64,000 nucleotides of DNA from Thalassobacillus devorans. Its GTDB lineage: Bacteria; Bacillota; Bacilli; Bacillales; Halobacillaceae. Position 1 is the stretch's first letter. Each line of letters starts with the position of its first letter. Below, piece by piece: positions 59,969-64,000 of this stretch. The notes under the pieces were generated by a model. It ran no database searches. It saw only the letters and a program-made list of their open reading frames with translations, and was not told the origin of the DNA. Made by a program: the position numbers and the translations under genes. The DNA lies in assembly GCF_011761345.1 (NCBI RefSeq), contig NZ_JAASRY010000001.1, positions 620,001 through 684,000 on the forward strand, given 5' to 3'.

Positions 59969-60035
59969 ATTAAAGTATTAGAAAATACTAAGGCTTTCGC
60001 CATTAGTGCCTGGAGACAAGCCTGGTTTTTCTAAT
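59969..60035. repeat. ~60-nt hairpin repeat, copy 5 (most complete)
   Basis: TTAAAGTATTAGAAAATACT, AAGGCTTTCGCCA, TTAGTGCC, TGGAGACAAGCCTGG and TTTTTCTAAT. Outer arms TTAGAAAA/TTTTCTAA and inner AAGGCTT/AGGCTTG-type pairs give a long stem. It lies in the 59.85-60.16 kb gap, which otherwise shows no gene. Confidence 0.75.
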
Positions 60036-60167
60036 GAAAAATGAGGTAACTTACTAGTCTCATCGTCGGGTTTTTATATTTTCTTAACATACAGACAGGA
60101 ACGTATTTTACACTGAAAAGGTAGAATTGTAACTTGCAAGAAATAAAATTGAAAAGGAGCGATGCAA

Positions 60168-62129
60168 ATGAACAGAGTATTCTCGTTTACCGTAATAATG
60201 CCAATGATTTTATCTTTTTTTAGCCCGGTGCTGGAAGAAGAGAGATCCGCCTATGCGGCAGGATCAGGCGAGGTGGTTATGAATGAAATTGCCTGGATGG
60301 GAACGACCTCAAGCTATAATGATGAATGGATGGAGTTATACAACCCAACAGGAAATGAAATCGACGTTACGGGGTGGACCTTGGAAGCCCAGGATGGTAC
60401 ACCCGCAATAGAATTAACAGGAACCATCGCTGCAAACAGCTTTTACATAATGGAGCGAACGGATGATTCGACTGTTCCTGATACGGAAGCTGATCTGATT
60501 TATGCCGGAAGCCTGTCCAATGCCGGGGAAGCAATGGAACTTCGTGATGCTGCCGGTAACCTAGTCGATGAAGTTGATGCGTGGCACGCAGGAGATAACG
60601 ATGCCAAGGCATCGATGGAACGACTTAATGCAGAAGGAGAGGGTACCGATCCAGCGAATTGGGCAGATGCCACAGCTGAATATTCCGTTGGTTTTGGAAC
60701 ACCGAATGGTGCCAATGGCAGTGAAAACGCCGGCGGCTGTAAGGATAGTCAGGAGAATATATCCAATGTTTCTGAATCAGAAGGTGCTATTAATGTTTAT
60801 TTCAACAAATGTGCCGATCATACAACGGCCTTCGCTGGAAACGAAGCCAATGACAATGTCAATTTAGAAGACCGTTTGATTGAAAGGTTGAACAGCGCCA
60901 CGGAAAGTATCGATTTTGCTACCTATGAAATCAACCTTCCGGGAATCGTCGATACATTGGTTGCTAAGGCTGCTGAGGGGGTCGATGTGCGTATGATCGC
61001 CGATGCGAAAGACGCATCTGACCCGCATTATACCGAGCGTTACAAGACCATGAGGTTATACGTAGAGAAAATGGTCCGCGGTGCTGATGGCGAAATTGGC
61101 ACGGCTGATGATATCCACGTTTTCTCGGACTCACCGATGATGGCAGTGGAAGATAGTACCGCCCGCTCGGAATATGGATTACCGGCTGAGGCCAATGACA
61201 TTGCGGAAGTGACGGTTGAAATCGGCAACAGCACAGAAACCGGGCGTTTGTTTGTTGAAGCGGAAGAAAAAAGCGAAAATGCCTATTATTCACCAGGGAA
61301 TCAGATGCATAATAAATTTGCCGTAGTCGATGACCGATGGGTATTTACCGGCAGTTGGAATTTCACAGTGACCGGATTATATGGCTCAGAAGAAAATAGG
61401 CAAGCAGGCATTCTGGATGGAAACCAGCAGCATGTAGTGGAAATCAACTGGCCGGAGCTTGCTGGAATCTATGAAACTGAGTTCAATGAAATGTGGGGAA
61501 GTAATGGAATGTACCCGGATAAAGTCACCTCGAATTTCAGTACAAGAAAAGTAGATAATACCAAACATCAGGTGAATATTAACGGGGTGCCTGTGGAAAT
61601 CTATTTTTCCGCCGGAGATGATGCCGTTGGCCGGATGACGGAATTTGTGAAAAATGACGCGGACCTGAATACGTACTTTTCCATTTTTGCCTGGAGCGAT
61701 CAGGAGCTGGTCGATGAATTAAAGTATAAATGGGAAGGCTCGTATAACGATAGGGAAGGTTCTTTGACCGGTTTTAATATAAAAGGGGTATTTGACACCA
61801 GTTTCTGGAATCAGTGGTGGTCGGCAAGTGTAGACATGACAGGAAGAACTGCTTCCCAGGAAAGCGACAACAACCCGAACACCCGCTGGGCCAACCCGGC
61901 TCCGGTGTATGAAGACGCTGAGTCCCGCAAACTTCATAGCAAAACGATGCTGGTCGATGCGGATACGGAGAGTGATCCGACGGTTATTGTCGGCTCGACC
62001 AACTGGAGCAACAATGGTAATAATATCAATGACGAAAACATGCTGTTCATCCATGATGAAGCAATAACCAATCAATTCTTACAAGAATTCCACGCCCGCT
62101 ACGAACAGGCAGGCGGCACCATGAAGTAA
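60168..62129 (+). CDS. Exported lamin-tail-domain / phospholipase D-family protein
   Basis: The 653-residue secreted protein has a signal peptide (about 1-32, ending SAYAAGS) and a lamin tail domain (about 35-150: VVMNEIAWMGTTSSYNDEWMELYNPTGNEIDVTGWTLE). A PLD-type phosphodiesterase with two HKD half-sites follows: HNKFAVVDDRWVFTGSWN (about residue 380) and HSKTMLVDADTESDPTVIVGSTNWSNNG (about 590). This architecture suggests an extracellular nuclease or phospholipase. ATG 60168 follows AAAGGAG by 8 nt. Substrate unknown. Monocistronic with a long GC-rich terminator. Confidence 0.88.
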   Translation: MNRVFSFTVIMPMILSFFSPVLEEERSAYAAGSGEVVMNEIAWMGTTSSYNDEWMELYNPTGNEIDVTGWTLEAQDGTPAIELTGTIAANSFYIMERTDDSTVPDTEADLIYAGSLSNAGEAMELRDAAGNLVDEVDAWHAGDNDAKASMERLNAEGEGTDPANWADATAEYSVGFGTPNGANGSENAGGCKDSQENISNVSESEGAINVYFNKCADHTTAFAGNEANDNVNLEDRLIERLNSATESIDFATYEINLPGIVDTLVAKAAEGVDVRMIADAKDASDPHYTERYKTMRLYVEKMVRGADGEIGTADDIHVFSDSPMMAVEDSTARSEYGLPAEANDIAEVTVEIGNSTETGRLFVEAEEKSENAYYSPGNQMHNKFAVVDDRWVFTGSWNFTVTGLYGSEENRQAGILDGNQQHVVEINWPELAGIYETEFNEMWGSNGMYPDKVTSNFSTRKVDNTKHQVNINGVPVEIYFSAGDDAVGRMTEFVKNDADLNTYFSIFAWSDQELVDELKYKWEGSYNDREGSLTGFNIKGVFDTSFWNQWWSASVDMTGRTASQESDNNPNTRWANPAPVYEDAESRKLHSKTMLVDADTESDPTVIVGSTNWSNNGNNINDENMLFIHDEAITNQFLQEFHARYEQAGGTMK

Positions 62130-62139
62130 ACCCAAAAGC

Positions 62140-62180
62140 AGCACCCCGGGACATCCAGAAACTGGAGGACCCGGGGTGCT
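62140..62180. terminator. GC-rich terminator between convergent genes
   Basis: AGCACCCCGGG / CCCGGGGTGCT outer stem with inner CCAG/CTGG. There is no long T-run on +; on the - strand the hairpin is followed by TTTTGGG. Confidence 0.75.
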
Positions 62181-62186
62181 GATAGT

Positions 62187-63704
62187 TTAAGAGTGCTGGA
62201 GGGCGGCTGCTTTCATGGTGCCGGTTTCTTTGAAGCGGGTATGCCATTCAAAGGCTTTTTCCAGTACATGGGGAGTCTGGCCGCCTTTTTCCCATGCATC
62301 TTCATAATAAGCATAGAGCTGGTCGCGGTACGTCGGGTGCGCACAGTTCTCGATAATTAATGGTACGCGTTCTTTTGGTGCCAGGCCGCGCAGGTCAGCG
62401 TAACCCTGTTCCGTCACAATCACGTCGACATCGTGTTCGGTATGATCAACATGAGAAACAAATGGTACGACGCTTGAGATATCGCCATTTTTGGCAATCG
62501 ACTTCGTAACAAAAATAGCAAGACGCGAGTTACGTGTAAAGTCACCGGAGCCGCCGATACCATTCATCATCTTAGTGCCAAGCACATGCGTGGAGTTGAC
62601 ATTGCCATAAATATCTACTTCCAGTGGTGTATTAATTGAAATCAGTCCTAACCGGCGGATGATCTCCGGATGGTTGGAAATTTCCTGTGGACGTAACAGC
62701 AATTGGTCACGGTAGCGGTCGATGTTCCAATAGACTTCTTCGAGTTTGTCTTCTGAAAGTGTAATCGAACATCCGGATGCGAACTTGATTTTCCCGGCAT
62801 CCAGTAAGTCGAACACCGCATCTTGTAACACCTCGGAATAGACTTCCAGATCCGTGAACTCGGAATCGAGCAAGCCATGGAACACGGCATTCGCTACGGA
62901 GCCGATACCGGATTGCAACGGTGCCAGATTTTCAGGGAGCCTTCCGATTTCTACTTCTTTTCTTAAAAAATCTATCAAATGATTCGCCATCGTTGCTGTT
63001 TCTTCATCTGGCGGCACGATTGTCGACGGAGAGTCCGGTTGATTGGTGATGACGATCCCTTTAATTTTTTCAATGTCGACCTGGATGCCGATCGTGCCGA
63101 TGCGGTCATCGACTTGCGTCAACGGGATGGGCTGACGCTTGCCCTGTGCCCCTAATTCATAGATGTCATGCAAGCTTTCAAATGCATCGGACTGGGCGAG
63201 GTTCAATTCAACAATTACATTTTCTGCTTTTTCTGCGAAGATGGAGGAGTTGCCGACAGAGGTGGATGGAATGATCATGCCGTCCTCTGTAATTGACACC
63301 GCTTCCACAATAGCGTAATCAATCGGGTTCAATACATCCTGACGAATCGCCTCTGCGGTATGAGACAAGTGCTGGTCGACAAACAGCATGTCTCCCTGGT
63401 TGATTTCATTGCGCATCGTTTTATCAGCCTGGAACGGCAAGCGTTTATTTACAACTCCAGCTTCTGCCATCAGGCGGTCGATATCAGAACCGAGGGAAGC
63501 TCCGGTATAAACGTTTACTTTCAGGTGTTCTTCTTTTGCTTTTTCAACTAAAGCTGATGGGACCGCCTTAGCATCACCGGCACGGGTGAAACCGCTCAAG
63601 CCAAGCGTCATTCCGTCCTTAATCCAGGAAGCGGCTGTTTCCTCTGAAATGATGCGGTCCTCTAATCGTTTATCTCGTAATCGTTGTTTATAAGTCTGTT
63701 CCAT
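62187..63704 (-). CDS. Acetyl-CoA hydrolase/transferase-family protein (succinyl-CoA:acetate CoA-transferase type)
   Basis: The 505-residue class I CoA-transferase has DGMTLGLSGFTRAGDAKAVPSAL, NVYTGASLGSDIDRL, LQSGIGSVANAV, FTDLEVYSEVLQDAVFDLLDAGKI (Glu in YSEVLQD is the expected catalytic residue) and NGIGGSGDFTRNSRLAIFVT. HDVDVIVTEQGYADLRGLAPKERVPLII follows. It moves CoA between acyl groups and acetate, or hydrolyses acetyl-CoA, in acetate metabolism. ATG 63704 has GGAGG 8 nt upstream. The upstream LytTR regulator gene is on the same strand. Confidence 0.92.
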   Translation of the reverse strand: MEQTYKQRLRDKRLEDRIISEETAASWIKDGMTLGLSGFTRAGDAKAVPSALVEKAKEEHLKVNVYTGASLGSDIDRLMAEAGVVNKRLPFQADKTMRNEINQGDMLFVDQHLSHTAEAIRQDVLNPIDYAIVEAVSITEDGMIIPSTSVGNSSIFAEKAENVIVELNLAQSDAFESLHDIYELGAQGKRQPIPLTQVDDRIGTIGIQVDIEKIKGIVITNQPDSPSTIVPPDEETATMANHLIDFLRKEVEIGRLPENLAPLQSGIGSVANAVFHGLLDSEFTDLEVYSEVLQDAVFDLLDAGKIKFASGCSITLSEDKLEEVYWNIDRYRDQLLLRPQEISNHPEIIRRLGLISINTPLEVDIYGNVNSTHVLGTKMMNGIGGSGDFTRNSRLAIFVTKSIAKNGDISSVVPFVSHVDHTEHDVDVIVTEQGYADLRGLAPKERVPLIIENCAHPTYRDQLYAYYEDAWEKGGQTPHVLEKAFEWHTRFKETGTMKAAALQHS

Positions 63705-63831
63705 ACCAAAAACCTCCATGATGTAATTTTCTTATAATTCTATCGTCTTATCGCGCTGGACTCTTGGGTTTTGGTATGAAAAGGCTTAAATCGGTACTGA
63801 AATAGAAAATTCATGACATAACTAAGAAAAA

Positions 63832-64000
63832 TCAGAACGACAGGATCCTGCGGAACTGGCTCGCGTATGTCTGGCTCACAGGAATCTTGGTGCCATCTTT
63901 CATGATCAATAGAAAAGTAGAATGGGAATCCGGCTGTATCTCGGCAATATAATTAACGTTTATGATGTACGAACGGTGGCAGCGAAGGAAAATATCTTCC
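63832..64000 (-). CDS. LytTR-family response regulator, C-terminal end (cut by window edge)
   Basis: The last ~56 codons read EDIFLRCHRSYIINVNYIAE, IQPDSHSTFLLIMKDGTKIPVS, QTYASQFRRILSF. The pattern 'FxRcHrSyiVNlxxI..I....ng...l.l.dg..iPvSr.y' is the C-terminal half of the LytTR DNA-binding domain. The receiver domain, if present, lies beyond 64000. LytTR regulators control cell wall or transport operons; the target is unknown. The stop is about 130 nt before the CoA-transferase start. Confidence 0.85.
   Translation of the reverse strand, partial: EDIFLRCHRSYIINVNYIAEIQPDSHSTFLLIMKDGTKIPVSQTYASQFRRILSF

Overview
The window reads as chromosome from a spore-forming, low-to-middle G+C Firmicute of the family Bacillaceae. 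The evidence is a complete GerA-type germinant receptor operon, strong AGGAGG ribosome binding sites, frequent TTG and GTG starts, a typical xpt-pbuX purine riboswitch locus, and B. subtilis-type families (csbB/yfhO, LtaS, DUF2512, YrrS-like DUF1510, FrnE). A marine or moderately halophilic genus such as Halobacillus, Thalassobacillus or Virgibacillus would fit, but that is inference. I saw no tRNA, rRNA, CRISPR array, prophage or intact insertion sequence.

Layout. 1-3.1 kb: end of a membrane glycosyltransferase, an LCP cell-wall ligase fused to a DUF1510 domain, and a NERD-like membrane protein. 3.2-8.0 kb: a sugar module (GntR/HutC regulator, GH63-like glycosidase, PTS EIIBC) with an operator and cre-like sites, lying between two copies of a ~230-bp intergenic repeat. 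8.1-11.8 kb: a CsbB-like glycosyltransferase and YfhO, with a truncated gtrA remnant between them. 11.7-13 kb: a PurBox pair and guanine riboswitch ahead of an exported nucleosidase-like lipoprotein. 13-16 kb: small membrane proteins, a cold shock protein and a LysM chitin-deacetylase-like enzyme. 15.9-17 kb: an arsR-arsI arsenic operon with a small cysteine-rich third gene and three operators. 17-22.6 kb: pirin, a Na+/H+ antiporter, TetR/azoreductase, FrnE and an EamA transporter. 22.8-28.2 kb: gerA-type operon and a catE-like dioxygenase. 28.5-33.9 kb: pbuX/xpt, TetR, DUF2512 and a ZIP transporter. 34-40.6 kb: assorted enzymes and regulators. 40.6-49 kb: serC behind a glycine riboswitch, guaC, an RNase H-like protein and LtaS. 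49-54 kb: TetR-ABC exporter and a GSA-type aminotransferase. 54-64 kb: RpiR, GrpB, a yidC gene split by a frameshift, P1 peptidase, ilvE, a secreted lamin-tail/PLD protein, a CoA-transferase and a LytTR regulator cut by the window edge.

Themes. Three loci (11.7, 30.6 and 45.0 kb) carry inverted PurR boxes of identical 34-nt span, and two of them also carry guanine aptamers, so the purine regulon is visible in sequence. Cell envelope functions recur (LCP, YfhO/CsbB, LtaS, LysM deacetylase, YidC).

The most unusual non-coding feature is a set of intergenic arrays with an exact or near-exact 21-nt period and a short conserved core. There are six arrays in three core types, all between tandem genes. 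Two further palindromic repeat families, one of about 60 nt (five copies) and one of about 115 nt, occupy 3' regions of genes.
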